Assembly (NCBI GenBank): GCA_029964075.1
Contig: CM057141.1
Span: 13,826,001-13,890,000 of the forward strand
Direction: 5' to 3'
DNA from: Patiria pectinifera
Lineage: Eukaryota; Echinodermata; Asteroidea; Valvatida; Asterinidae
DNA length: 64,000 nt
Shown: positions 10,201 to 20,662 of the stretch, piece after piece
How the letters are laid out: every line of letters begins with the position of its first letter
Position numbering within the stretch: the stretch's first letter is position 1
Program-made: the position numbers and the translations under genes
The notes under the pieces: generated by a model
Seen by the model: only the letters and a program-made list of their open reading frames with translations
Told to the model about the DNA's origin: nothing
Database searches by the model: none

Positions 10201-11897
10201 ATCGACGCGCGCGCTGACCAAAGACCGAGTATTTTTTTCTTTTGCCTAACATTGACTAATGTGTTAATATTTGCCACAGGAAACCATGAGTACTACACGT
10301 TTGATGTAGACCATTGGCTGTCGCATCTGAAGTCTCTGGGCATAGTTTGCCTGCCCAACAGCTTCGTGAGGATCGTCCAGCCAGACAAACCGCAGGACTG
10401 GTTCTATCTGGCGGGGACCAACGACATTGAGGGCAAAAGAATGTATGACACGTAAGGCACAGCGAAAGTCTGTTTGTGTGCATATTAAAAAGTTCGAGGT
10501 TTCTGACCTGTCCCACTTCAAGCAAGGCTTTCTTGGGGAATGCCTCAAAATTTACCACCTGAGATTTATCCATGGAGGAAGTCCTTCTTTCATAGTGGAA
10601 ACCCTGCTCAATTTGCAATGTTTAACAGTTGTCAAGTTTATAGAAGCCTCTTCTGTGTATAAATGATACGAACAGGTCAACTATATCCCAAGGCCAAACG
10701 GCCTCAGAATCGGAGCCTGCTGGCCACTTCCAATCCTACAGTGACATTATTCTATAGGAATACCTTCCATTGTCTCAGAAATAGCACTTAAGCTGCTGCT
10801 TTTGACTGCTTGCAACAATGTCCCACAGATTTGTTGGATGTACCTTGTTGTTTAACTCGCGGGGGAGGTGGCTTGTCGCCCCCTTCGCGGGCGAGTCACC
10901 TGCTTTGCGATCTATTGAAATTGCAGTATCCAACAAGTTAAAATGGTCGAGCCCACAACTACCCACGTTAAAGTGGTTCTTCTTTTAGGAAATGAAATCA
11001 AACCTGATCAACATTTCTATTTTATTTATCCGAAGGGAGCATCATTTTGATCTCGATAAAGCTCTTGACGGTACCGACAGTGATCATGCAATCATCCTAT
11101 TGGCTCATCAGCCCAAGGCTGCCAAGCAAGCTGTCCAATCACAGTACGACATTAGCTTAATCCTCTCAGGTGAGTGATCATGCAATCATCCTATTGGCTC
11201 ATCAGCCCAGGGTTGCCAAGCAAGCTGTCCAATCACAGTACGACATTAGCTTAATCCTCTCAGGTGAGTGATCGTGCAATCATCCTATTGGCTCGTCAGA
11301 ACTTTCCAAGTTACAGAATTTTAAACACAACCACTGTTTTAAAGTTATGTCCACGGATCTCAAGAAGGTAAGTATTCTTTCAGCAAAACGAAAACAAATC
11401 ACATAGGGATGTGCGTGAATTGTTTTCATTTTGCTGAAAGAATGCACACTTTTTTGTGATCCGTGAACAGAACTTTAAAACGGTGGTTGTGTTTAAAATT
11501 CGATAACTTGGAAAGTACATGACTGATTTGAATGATTCTTGTACTAAAAGAAAGCTGATGAATTGGGCTCTCATATCCTAGATGTTGAAAGTGCTACATG
11601 CAGAACTTCACTAAAACAATATTCCCGAAATTTGGGTTATTTTTTTTTGACTCACCCTGTATAAGCATCACATTACTACTAAAGTCTACAAATCCGATCA
11701 TTCCAGGTCACACTCACGGCGGACAGATGTTCCCAGTGAACATCGCAGCATACCTCACCAATCCATATTTCGCCGGCATCTACCAACCAAAAGAAGGGAC
11801 CTATGTGTACGTGTCGTCGGGGACGTGGTACAACGGCCCTCCTATGAGATTGTTCTCTAGGGCTGAGATCACTGTAATAACTCTCCTGGCATCTTGA
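6486..11897 (+). CDS. TMPPE: transmembrane protein with metallophosphoesterase domain, complete, 5 exons
   Basis: Predicted integral-membrane calcineurin-like phosphoesterase; the physiological substrate is not established for the family. Join 6486-7209, 7641-7751, 10280-10451, 11036-11169, 11707-11897: 443 codons, close to the vertebrate length, with every junction in phase. Hydrophobic segments lie near residues 9-31, 43-63, 88-103, 121-145 and 168-190. The catalytic domain follows, with metal ligands D217 and H219 (SDIH), D249 (GD), N280 and H281 (GNHE), H360 (AHQ), and H382 and H384 (GHTH). I chose the ATG at 6486 for its A at -3 and G at +4; the in-frame ATG at 6399 would add 29 unconserved-looking residues in weaker context. 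Intron 2 holds a hAT insertion. Intron 4 begins with duplicated exon 4 sequence. Confidence 0.93.
7641..7751 (+). CDS. TMPPE: TMPPE exon 2
   Basis: Acceptor TGCAACAG|AT and donor ACGG|GTAGG flank 111 bp reading [11 protein letters not shown]...THGVFYVT. It supplies the GD motif (D249) that bridges the metals. Phase 1 on both sides. Confidence 0.92.
7840..7937 (+). mobile_element. fragment of the GAGTC-array hAT-like element
   Basis: It begins with the same terminus CAGAGTTGTAACGAGTCACT as the full elements at 8485-9495 and 25935-26553, followed by short GAGTC runs. It stops after about 100 bp with no right terminus. It lies in TMPPE intron 2. Confidence 0.7.
8039..8072. repeat. perfect 15-bp hairpin
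   Basis: TTTCCAACGATGGTC, loop AGCC, then the exact inverse GACCATCGTTGGAAA. It lies in TMPPE intron 2 and is not part of any longer element I can see. Confidence 0.8.
8175..8259. repeat. imperfect inverted repeat
   Basis: AGTCTGGTCCCTGACC is mirrored by GGGTCAGGGAACTAGACC about 50 bp later. It is probably a small fold-back element in TMPPE intron 2. Confidence 0.5.
8485..9495. mobile_element. hAT-like non-autonomous element with GAGTC arrays (full length)
   Basis: 1,011 bp bounded by inverted termini CAGAGTTGTAA...TTACAACTCTG and by a perfect 8-bp target duplication GTCGGTAC (8477-8484 and 9496-9503). An 8-bp duplication with a CAGAG terminus is the hAT hallmark. Each end carries arrays of the pentamer GAGTC/GACTC that form CTCGAG palindromes; the middle is unique AT-rich sequence shared with the copy at 25935-26553. 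No transposase frame is present. It sits in TMPPE intron 2. Confidence 0.88.
10280..10451 (+). CDS. TMPPE: TMPPE exon 3
   Basis: Acceptor TTGCCACAG|GA and donor GACAC|GTAAGG enclose [12 protein letters not shown] through [12 protein letters not shown]. The GNHE motif is completed across the junction with exon 2. Confidence 0.92.
11036..11169 (+). CDS. TMPPE: TMPPE exon 4
   Basis: Acceptor ATCCGAAG|G and donor TCAG|GTGAGT enclose [12 protein letters not shown] through [13 protein letters not shown] to SLILS, with metal ligand H360. The acceptor tract is weak in pyrimidines near the AG but keeps the phase. The last 89 bp and the donor are duplicated downstream. Confidence 0.88.
11081..11299 (+). 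repeat. 94-bp tandem duplication of exon 4 end plus splice donor
   Basis: The unit starting TGATCATGCAATCATCCTAT at 11081, inside TMPPE exon 4, recurs at 11175 and, partially, at 11269. Copy 2 differs by only a few substitutions and carries its own CTCAG|GTGAGT donor. Copy 3 breaks off where a truncated MITE begins (11300). The near identity implies a recent event. Confidence 0.92.
11300..11661. mobile_element. CAGGGTGAGT fold-back MITE, left end truncated
   Basis: It matches the full copies at 22276-22784 and 54349-54833 (shared core GAACAGAACTTTAAAACGG and right end ACTCACCCTGTA), but lacks about the first 150 bp. It fills most of TMPPE intron 4 and ends 45 bp before the exon 5 acceptor. 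Confidence 0.8.
11707..11897 (+). CDS. TMPPE: TMPPE exon 5 (terminal)
   Basis: Acceptor ATTCCAG|GT opens [19 protein letters not shown] and ends [15 protein letters not shown]. The GHTH motif supplies the last metal ligands. Poly(G) and a MITE (12071-12620) follow in the presumed 3'UTR. Confidence 0.93.
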
Positions 11898-12070
11898 GAT
11901 CTGCTAGGAAAGCTATCAATTATTGGTGTGGGCATGGGGGGGGGGGGGGGGATAGAAATGGCATGTGTGGAAAAGAGGAGTAATTCACAATAGGGTGTGT
12001 GTGCAAGTGTCAGCTTTGAAGAAATCCCTTTCATCGTCATTGTAGACTTTTTGAATATATCCTGTTGTAG

Positions 12071-12620
12071 TTAAAGGTATAGTCCATCATTTGTAATTTG
12101 TGCATTTTGTTCGTTTGAAGCAACAAACGTGCTCAAAATCTAAAGAAAGGTGCTGAACAACTAACCTAATGAAGTTTTAGCTCGGCTTCAGCTGTATATT
12201 TCGAGAAAAACAGAATTCTAGGATCTCGATTTCAAATCAAAAGTTGCTGAATCATGTTTTGAATTGGGCCTGAATTCAGCGTCCGAGACATGTTCTCACT
12301 GAGCCGATTGCAGCTACGCGATGTCGCGCACTGATCCGACGAATTATAGCAACAGCGCGTGGGTGTGCGTCGTGTCAACGCTTGCGCGCGCTTTGCCGAA
12401 TAAAAAAAAGAACTACTAACGGAAATTTTCAACGGTGCGTCTTGCGACGCACCATTGGAAAGGCCTTCTTTTGTTCATTTCTTCAAAATGACAGCTTGCC
12501 AGAAAGAATAATTTCAGAGGGAGTTTAGTCCCCTTCCTATCTTTCAACCAAGTATGTTTTTCAACAATAATTACGTCAGTTACTTTTTGGATAGCTGCAA
12601 ATGATGGACTCTAGCTTTAA
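12071..12620 (+). mobile_element. TTAAAGG MITE, copy 1
   Basis: 550 bp with termini TTAAAGGTATAGTCCATCAT and the inverse ATGATGGACTCTAGCTTTAA. Closely similar copies lie at 30265-30815 (same strand), 41744-42312 and 61534-62123 (opposite strand). The TTAA at each end could be a piggyBac-type TTAA target, but the inner termini do not prove it. It lies within the presumed TMPPE 3'UTR or just beyond. Confidence 0.8.
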
Positions 12621-12655
12621 TCATTCCTGTGTTGTTTTATTCATGACAACACAAG

Positions 12656-12661
12656 AATAAA
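12656..12661 (+). terminator. candidate TMPPE polyadenylation signal
   Basis: AATAAA, about 760 bp after the stop codon and 35 bp beyond the MITE. It is one of several possible signals; this is inference only. Confidence 0.3.
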
Positions 12662-12766
12662 TGCCTTTGGAAGCCACAGTAATACATGTACACACATTCT
12701 TATCCACACGAAAACTCCCAACTGATTTAAGCGCACAAAAACTGTACAATTTAGTCCTTATGTGTA

Positions 12767-13097
12767 AATGGCTTGTGATTGACTAGTGAATGGCTTGTGA
12801 TTGACTTGTGAATGATTGTCATGGCTTGTGGCCTTGTGATGGCTTGTGATTGACTTGTGAATGACTTGTGATGGCTTGTGAATGATTGTCATGGCTTGTG
12901 ATTGACTTGTGATGGCATGTGATTGAGTTGTGATTGACTTGTGAATGACTTGTGATTGACTTGTCATGGCTTGTGATGGCTTGTGAAGGCATGTGATGGA
13001 CTTGTGATTGAGTTATGATTGAGTTGTGATTGACGTGTGATTGACTTGTGATTGACTTGTGATTGACTTGTGAATGACTTGTGATTGACTTGTGATG
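12767..13097 (+). repeat. minisatellite, about 11-bp units
   Basis: Tandem array of CTTGTGATTGA / CTTGTGAATGA / CTTGTGATGG variants, about 28 units, with mixed higher-order order (pairs and triplets). Non-coding, intergenic. Confidence 0.9.
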
Positions 13098-13099
13098 TC

Positions 13100-13535
13100 T
13101 ACAGTTCTGGGCTGATTGGAATCATGTGGTTTATAAAGCAAATTCTATTTGAAATTTGTTTTGAGAGCTCAGACTTTGTGAAATACTGCAGATGTTATCT
13201 TTTCCTATGAAAATGTTAGAAAAGTCACAGAAAGCACAAGGGGAAAATTGAGAGGAAACAGTTATATATTCTTGCACTCAGGACTTTGTGGCAACACTAT
13301 TGTTGGGGCGCACATTCGTCCAGAGATCACAAAATTTGGTGCTTTCAAATGTCTATGTCACAAGAAATCCACAAAATGTCTTACATTTATAAAGAAACTA
13401 CTGTTACCCTTGTATGTTTATGAGGCAACTATTATTGGCCTTGCTTATACATTGTATATGTTTCTAGAAGTGATTCAAGCCGTTGGTGTTTTAGCGAAAG
13501 CCGTCAATGTCGGTCTAGTGCTACGTTTAATGCAG
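13100..13535. other. no gene recognised
   Basis: A long open frame from 13248 has no recognisable composition and runs into the SINE at 13540, so I treat it as chance. Confidence 0.4.
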
Positions 13536-13539
13536 ATCA

Positions 13540-13985
13540 AGCAAGTGAAACATTGGTGTTCGAAGCTTTCCACCGCTGTGACCTGGGTTCGATTCCTGCC
13601 TGGGCCAATGTGGATTGGGTTTTCAGCAAAGATCTTATAGCGCCTGATTCAAGATGGGTTTCCCCAGAATATTCTTCATGGACGCCATTCCAGTAAGCAA
13701 ACCATTGTAAAACCATTGTTTGCATTTTCTTCACTTTACTGGGCCCTATGGGAGACCAGTGGAATCCGCTGAATGGGCTACCCAGTTAAAATACGAAATA
13801 AATAAATAAAACATGTATGACTTGAAACAAGAGTAGTACTCAAACTCAAGTTTTCAGTCCCTGCCTGATTCCGTGGGTTTTCCCCAGAATATTCTTCTGG
13901 GGTTTTCCTCCCACATCAAAAAGTGTAATTTCTTCGCATTTTCTTCACTTTATTGGGCCCCATGGGAGACCAGTGGAAGTGCACA
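13540..13985 (+). repeat. tRNA-derived SINE, with duplicated body
   Basis: A B-box GGTTCGATTCC (13587-13597) is followed by GTGGATTGGGTTTTCAGC. The body segment CCGTGGGTTTTCCCCAG...GGTTTTCCTCCCAC then appears, part of it twice (13655-13760 and 13855-13980). The same body occurs at 56725-56940. A short AAATA tail follows the first copy. Confidence 0.6.
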
Positions 13986-13989
13986 TTGT

Positions 13990-14920
13990 TATTGTATTGA
14001 CGTGTGCAGATTTATAGCCAGCATAACATGTTAATTTGTCATTGAGATTATCTTCATTGATAACTATTTTGTACTTCAATTTTGGTACAAGACGAGATGA
14101 GTGCAAATATTAATTGACGATGCAGTTTTGTTAACAGTAATAAAACCATTGTTTTATTGTTTTATGGCAACATTGAGTGTATATGATTTGTTTATGCAAA
14201 TGTTCTGAAATACACCTCTCAGAACAATTATTAATATAAAAATTGTATGTATTTCAGCAAGCCAGAAACTCGTTTTATTATAAGATTGCATTCTATATAT
14301 ATCATTTACGAATTACATATTTTATACATAACTTGTTGAAAGATACTGCTTTTAACCGCAGGTATGCAAGATGTATGTGTGTATAATTTTGCAAATGCAA
14401 TTCTTTTATTGAAGTGTGTAATTAAATTATTGTATTGTAGCTTTCTTTAATTCATTAACATAGTTGAATTTAAATTCACATCTGCATGTGGGAATAGTGT
14501 CCATTGGGTGTACATGAAGGTTGTCATACGTTTGTTTATGGTGTAAATCGAGGACACACGCGTGCAACATCATCGATGAATCGAGGACAGGAACCGAATC
14601 GAGGACAACCTCGATTGAAAAACTTGTACAAAACCAAAGAGAGCTGTTGCGCCAGTACAAAAAAGAAAAAGTGAAGAGGAACAAACGAAAATCCTTGATT
14701 TACACCATTTACAAACGTGCGTGACAGTGTTTGTGCATGTACAACTTGATATTTTGTGATGTGCTATTAGAAAAACCAATGTGCGATTGTAAATAAAATC
14801 TTGATCCATTAAAAAATTCTATATTTGAAATGCCATATTGGAACTATTATGACTGTGTATTTTTTGACGGTAGGTAATTCCAATCAATCAATGTGCTACA
14901 TCTTTTAAGGACGCTTTTAC
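13990..14920. other. no gene recognised
   Basis: AT-rich sequence. A short inverted GTAAATGG/CCATTTAC context and the word ATCGAGGACA repeated three times near 14545-14605 are the only structure seen. Confidence 0.4.
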
Positions 14921-14929
14921 CAATTTGCC

Positions 14930-15985
14930 CCTGTACTGCCCCATACTGCCCTGCCTGTTATTCCCTATACCGCCCCGAACTGCCCCAGTATTTTACGAAA
15001 AATCGATGCTTCCACTTTGAAAAATTTAATTTCCTTGGATAATGAAACTAATGTGCTTAGGTTTTGTCAGATTTCCTTAGAATTTTCTCTTGACATTACT
15101 GAGTTTTTCCTTAAACAAGTGAAACTGAAATTCACTATGGAAACAGGGTCCGAAATAGATATTTTTAACTATTACTAGTCCAAGTTTAAGACATGCAACG
15201 GCACCAGACTATATATATATTGAAGTCGAATTGGCATGGAGCTTTCACAAAACAGGCTCAAGACTATAGCTTTGGCTCCTTTGCGTTTTGACATACACAG
15301 CTGTACACATGCTTGAACAGGGGCGTAGCAAGGCCATTTTTATTGGGGGTTAAAAATGTCTTGAAAAGGGCACTCGCACATCTGTGCTGAAATGTAGACA
15401 TGTTTTTCTCCGGCCTCCGTAAAATCATATGGGGGGAGGGGGGTTACCATCTTCTGATTTCAAAACGGCAATTATGCATACTAATGGACAATATATGCCG
15501 CTTTTCAGGGCAACACATGCGCACAATTTTTAAAAAGCACTCATAATGGTCAGTGCCACCAACAAAAAAGGCACTCCTTCAAAAAAAGGGAACTCGTTCA
15601 AAACACAGGGGCACTCGTTAAAAACATTGGTGGGGGGAGGAACCTGGTATAAAAAAATAGGCACTTGAATACAAAAGGGCAGTCGATCTGCCCAAAATAT
15701 TTTTTGGGGGGTTCAATACCCTTTACCCCCCTGCTGGCTACACCTATGCTAAAGGGCTAACAGCAGAGCCACAGCCTCGAGCCCTGCCTCAAAATGATCT
15801 CAGGCTGTGACTGGACACATTATTTTCTTCAGTGATTTTCTTTGATATTTCCTCAGATTTCCAAAATTCATTGCAAAGTATAGATTTTCCTTAAAATTCC
15901 CTTGCATTTTTAAAATTTCCTTAAGAAATTTTCCTGAAATAAGGAAATTTCCTTGGAAGTGGATGCACTTTGAGGAATAATCACA
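14930..15985. repeat. composite repeat: CTGCCC-rich element containing a GGGGCGTAGC element
   Basis: The outer part (TGCCCCTGTACTGCCCCATA... and AAGGAAATTTCCTTGG) resembles the sequence near 53521-53640. The inner part, 15319-15752, starts AGGGGCGTAGCAAGG and ends CTGGCTACACCTATG with rows of GGCACTCGTT words, like common hAT-type non-autonomous elements. No target duplication is clear. Confidence 0.45.
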
Positions 15986-15999
15986 ACGTAATGCAATGT

Positions 16000-16500
16000 A
16001 GGATAGATGCTAATGGGTTAATTACAGGAATGACAAATCGTGACATTTTTTCTTTTCATCAACACTGAGAACTGGTGTTAATTTCAAAGAATGTCCAAAT
16101 ATATTAGCTCTTAAAAATAAACAACTGTTAACATGAAATAAACTTGGTAACTGTCACAATCAATTTTAATTAACATTTCTATTTAGAAAAGTTTTTATCG
16201 CAAACTCCCACAGTTTTGATAAACATTTATTTATTTACATTCAGCTTTTTTTTAGGTGAGGACTGGCATATGCAAAATGTGTATGTAATTATTGCAAAAT
16301 AAATTAATGTATTTTCTTTGTTATTTTTTTAAATGCTGTCCAATAATGACTCAAATACAAAATGGAAAGCTAAAGTTATCGACAGTATAAATATGCTATC
16401 ACACTTAATTTGATAGATTTGTAGAATTACACTGAATCAATTTTTTTTCTTTTTGTAATAACTAGTATGCTGAAAGGTCTTTTACAACACTACATTTCAA
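16000..16500. other. AT-rich DNA, no gene seen
   Basis: I see no splice-bounded open frame and no repeat termini. Confidence 0.4.
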
Positions 16501-16504
16501 GTGG

Positions 16505-16627
16505 TTAACCCTCCTGCTGTCTGAACAGTCACAGACAGTCAAAACAAATCAATCCTCTCCCCTGCCACGCCTTTTACACAGACTAGTCACCAACAGTCAG
16601 ATCCTATTTATCAATCAATCACCTACA
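16505..16627 (-). repeat. fragment of the TGACTG dispersed repeat (inverted)
   Basis: It is the inverse of the end of the repeat at 28075-28343 and 44530-44856 (GACTGTT, AGGCGTGGCAGGGGAGAGGA, GTGATTGAT). It abuts a MITE. Confidence 0.5.
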
Positions 16628-16867
16628 GCCAATTTCACGGCGCTACTAAGCACAAAAATTTGCTTAGCACAAAAAAAGTCTGGCTTATAAAAGCAGGTTA
16701 CCAGCCAAAACTTCATGTTTTGTATACTGCTCGTGATTAGTATTCAGTTGTTGCTTGCTATAGCATGAAAATCACGTGGAGTTTTGGCTGGTAAACTGCT
16801 TTTATAAGCGAGGCTTTTTTTTTGTGCTAAGCAAATATTTTTGCTTAGCAGTGCGATGAAATTGGGC
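16628..16867. mobile_element. fold-back MITE (CCAATTTCACGGCGCT family), copy 1
   Basis: 240 bp with long inverted arms: GCTAAGCACAAAAATTTGCT on the left and TGCTAAGCAAATATTTTTGC on the right, plus mirrored TTATAAAAGCAG and GCCAAAACT blocks. A second copy is at 28961-29206. Confidence 0.8.
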
Positions 16868-16869
16868 AG

Positions 16870-17635
16870 AGGCTTTGGACAAACATCAAAATATAGACTC
16901 CATACACAAGTACCCCCTCAATAGTTACAAAGGGAGAGTTTGAGGGGACTAATGGGAGGGGCACACTGCTGTCGGTGCCCGGCACTCACACCGAGACACA
17001 ACAAATTCATAAAGATTCATAATAAAATTAGTTGTGCGAACAGACTAAATCAAAATGCAGTCTAATTGGACAAAGACGAGTGATTTGTCAGATCCCAAAT
17101 CAGTAATCCAATATTCATCAGCACTTTTAATTTTATTTTTTAGGTGTTTTTAATATTTTTGTCTCTAATATGAAGCACCTTTTGAACCGAACATTACCCC
17201 GTATTCAGTTGTGTATTTTGTGTGATAAAAAAATAAGTCACAAAATGAACAAAGTTAGACAAAACTACTTCATTCAGTTCTACACAAGTAAGATAAACAG
17301 CCATTTTACCTCGAAAAAAAATAAGAGTTTTATGGTTTGTAAAACGTTACTTAGCACACAGATATGCTTACATTAGCACAATAAACAGTTTTAAATCAAC
17401 AAACTAATAATGTGAACATACGACGGAAAGTTAATAGTAATACTTTAATTCAACAATTAATTCATTAACGATATATTAAAAGTCATTAACTCAGTAACAA
17501 CTCATTAGCACTGCATATTTTTAAGTTATCAATTTTCCATCTTTTCAAAATAAACATTCACGGTGGTGTACACAAAAAAATAATTCCACAACAGCACTCA
17601 TGAATGGCAAATCTTACGGAATGTCTGAAGGTGTT
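16870..17635. other. AT-rich DNA, no gene recognised
   Basis: Frames are short and of chance composition. Several AATAAA and TTTATT words could belong to a 3'UTR on either strand, but nothing links them to a gene. Confidence 0.4.
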
Positions 17636-17639
17636 TTTC

Positions 17640-17860
17640 TGGAATTGACAGCTGTTTTGCGTGACACAGGTCACAACACATGACCTGCACTGACCTTTAG
17701 GGTCAAGTGATCCGATTCAGCCAATCAGGATCCAGCCTATGAGCGAGAGGCCATTTCACAAGCATCGGCTTCAGTTTCTCCTCAAGCACCAATGACCACG
17801 TGCTGCAAAGCATCGCTAACTGTTTTTCCTCCACCCAGGAGCAAACAGGTATGTACAAGA
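17640..17860 (+). promoter_or_regulatory. possible promoter and non-coding first exon
   Basis: A GC-richer island with a CCAAT-type box (AGCCAATCAGGA, 17728-17739), an E-box CACGTG (17799-17804) and a good donor, AACAG|GTATGT, near 17850. On the opposite strand a frame reads WVEEKQLAMLCSTWSLVLEE, so a minus-strand exon is the alternative. Neither is proven. Confidence 0.25.
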
Positions 17861-18086
17861 GCACAGGTGGGCCATTATAATTTATTCAGCCGTTTCTCCA
17901 CTAATCGTTGAATACTGTTTGCACTCAATTAATGCTGATAAAGTGTGGGACAATGGAGTCACAATGATGCTGGATTTGTGATTTTTATTATGCATGATAT
18001 GTGCGCGGATTCACTAATGTGATATGTTCCTTAAACATGGCTGTTTTTCCCACGGCGGTGTAAAAGACGCCGTGGGCTTGAGCTGC

Positions 18087-18112
18087 TTATGCTGGTTGGT
18101 TGGTTGGTTGGT
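18087..18112 (+). repeat. (TTGG)n microsatellite
   Basis: A short run of GGTT units (TGGTTGGTTGGTTGGTTGG). Confidence 0.8.
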
Positions 18113-18565
18113 GGACACTTTACTCGGCCATATATTGTATTCATACAACTCAAGTATTGCATATTAGATCACGCCCCATTCCTTTTCATTTTCTGTACTC
18201 TAGAGATACCGGTGCGGCCCAGATGCACGGACAGTGCCGTATAGCCGTCTTCACACGTTACCAGGCCTCGCTGCTACCCGGCTGCCGTGGGTTGTACCAC
18301 TTGGTACTTGTTTATGCAAGGTATCACTAAATGTTTGTAACTTATGCTACGCTGAACAACCGATTCGAAATGGAAATTGACAATTTTGGGTACCCCATGC
18401 AAGTATCATCCGTTGTTCAACGGAGCCAGCAAGCTCCGCAACAATGTCTGATGTATGTGAGCATGCACATTTTTTGCAACCCCGCGCATCGGCCAATCGG
18501 AGTCGACTTTAGAAACCGTGACGTCCTCTCGAGCAGAAATTTGGCCTAGACTGTTGATTTGACAA

Positions 18566-18884
18566 ATTGGGCCAAGTTCGGGCAAGGACCATTAGTCGAC
18601 TAGTGGTTGATTCGTGACGTACCTTATGCCTGCGCACTGATAGCAACGTGCGAACGTCTCTAGTCAAACGCTGGTCAAAATTTCATGGCAAAACTTCTGG
18701 ATCCTGGCTCTCTGCTAGCGTTATGAATGCGCGCGGCTATTGGTTACCAGCGAAGCAACCAACCCCAGTAGGCTGGTTCCAAATAGTCGACTAGCGTAGT
18801 CAACCACCGTCGACTAGACAGAGTTCGGGCAAACGTTAGTTAACCATTGGTCAACTATAGTCCTTGCGCGAACTTGGCCCAATT
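18566..18884. mobile_element. fold-back MITE (AATTGGGCCAAGTTCG ends)
   Basis: 319 bp with termini AATTGGGCCAAGTTCG and its exact inverse, and mirrored internal GTCGACTAGTGGTTGA / TCAACCACCGTCGACTAG blocks. The superfamily is unclear because no target duplication is evident. Confidence 0.75.
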
Positions 18885-18899
18885 GGCTGCCGTGTTATT

Positions 18900-20640
18900 G
18901 TAATACAACAATGGGTTACCGAAGACTAGATAGAAGGCGCCCGCTTAATGGTCAGAATCTGGAGGTTTAGATGCAAGTCTTGTTTTGCATAATAAATCAT
19001 TGAATCCGCACACATCTCTTTCCATAGACTAGCAAATAGTATGGAAATACACAGTTCAAGATTATTAAGTATAAAGTGCATGCTGAAGCCTAGTTTGTGA
19101 ATGGTCAAAACATTTGGAAAAAAAATTAGAAATATCACAGACGATTAGAAATTAAAATTCAAGCTCTTGGCTGGAGTTGTAAGCCACACTGTCCAATAAA
19201 AAGGGATAGAGTTGGGTACGATTTGTCCAAATTTTTCCCACCAACCTATTTCCTGCAAAGCTAATATATTAAATACATGTAGTTCTCGTTTTTCTTATTT
19301 GATAAATAACTTCATTGAAGTTGTAGAGAGTTAAATGAAAAAAGTGAAAGTCAAGTTAAAGACGAAAAAATAAATGACAAAATCTGGCAATTTTCCTATA
19401 CCAACAGCAAAATGACTTAATGCAGTAAACATTTTTAAAAAAAAGTTTGATGATTAAAAAAGGGCGAGGTAAGTTAAGTGTTACAACCAATAGAACAATT
19501 GAAAATAATAAATCTCTCACACGGGCCAACGCTAGAACTCGACAAAGCATAGCTGAAATTCTCAAACAAACAGGAAAGTGAATGGAAAAAAACCAAAAAA
19601 TATTCAACTGTTTAAAACTGTAACTTGTAAGAATTTAGAAATTGACAAGTCTTTGTAAAAAACATACACTACACTCTGAACCACTACAGATTACAAATAT
19701 ATCTGTTTTCTTTGTCATACTTCAGCCATTTTGTCACTGGTGACAGTGGGTAAGACATATTACAATGGGAATGATCTGGTACATGTACCACAGTTGTCAG
19801 ATAATATACCAAGGTAATCACAGGGGGGGTCTGGGCACCAGATGGCAATGGCCGCAAGCACCAAGCAGCAACCATTTGCATATTCTTTTGTGTGGCCTGA
19901 TCTAACAAAATCATTCATAATCGTATCTCCCTTTTAAAACTGGCTGAATTTTTTTTTCGTTTTGATAATAGCACACCATTATGTCCATTGACTCATCCCA
20001 CTTCGTTTCTATGAAGCCCCTCCCCTTTTATCCATTCAAAAAACAAAAAATACATCAACAAAAGGCACATAACTGGGAAAACACTTAATGTACATGTATA
20101 CCCAATCCACATGTACACAATTAAACAACCGACAACTGGTGAGAGTAAGACAAATGTGCATGGCTAACTACCTAGTTTGTTTAAACACAAAGAAAGTACA
20201 GAACTACACATCCAGAAATATTCTGCAGATATTATTCTGACAGCCGTGCACTAAATTCACTGTCCGTTATTGGTTTAGGCAGGAAAAGGGGGAAATCAAC
20301 TGAAGTTTAATACATTCAAGAAAAAAAAAATCAGTCAAATTGTAAAGGATTCATAAAGAAAACCTCAACCAAAAAAAAAAAAGCAATTTCATTAAGCTTT
20401 GCATTAATTTCTGTATAAAGAGTTGCAAACAAAAAATAAGCCACCTACCACAAATGCGTCTTTTGGATTCAGCCGCTCTGATATGAGAATGTAGTCACAA
20501 ATATTTTCACAATAAATTACAAGTTTCGGTAAAGCTGGCTGGAAATATCTTTGGTGAACCAAACTTGCTGCCGATACCGAGAACTGAAGAAGGCTTTGCT
20601 TGTTCACAGAGCTCAACAAAAATTCTCTTTATATTATAGG
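18900..20640. other. intergenic or 3'UTR DNA, no gene recognised
   Basis: Only short chance frames. This lies downstream of the minus-strand sialyltransferase stop codon (23604), so part of it could be 3'UTR. I cannot place a transcript end. Confidence 0.4.
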
Positions 20641-20662
20641 TAATTCAGTATTCTATGACTAT

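Noticed and set aside
12767-13097. CRISPR-like regularly repeated array
   Set aside because: Units are directly adjacent with no unique spacers, and the context is a eukaryotic genome: a minisatellite.
13248-13640. 130-codon frame
   Set aside because: Its 3' third is SINE sequence (B-box GGTTCGATTCC) and nothing else in it is recognisable.
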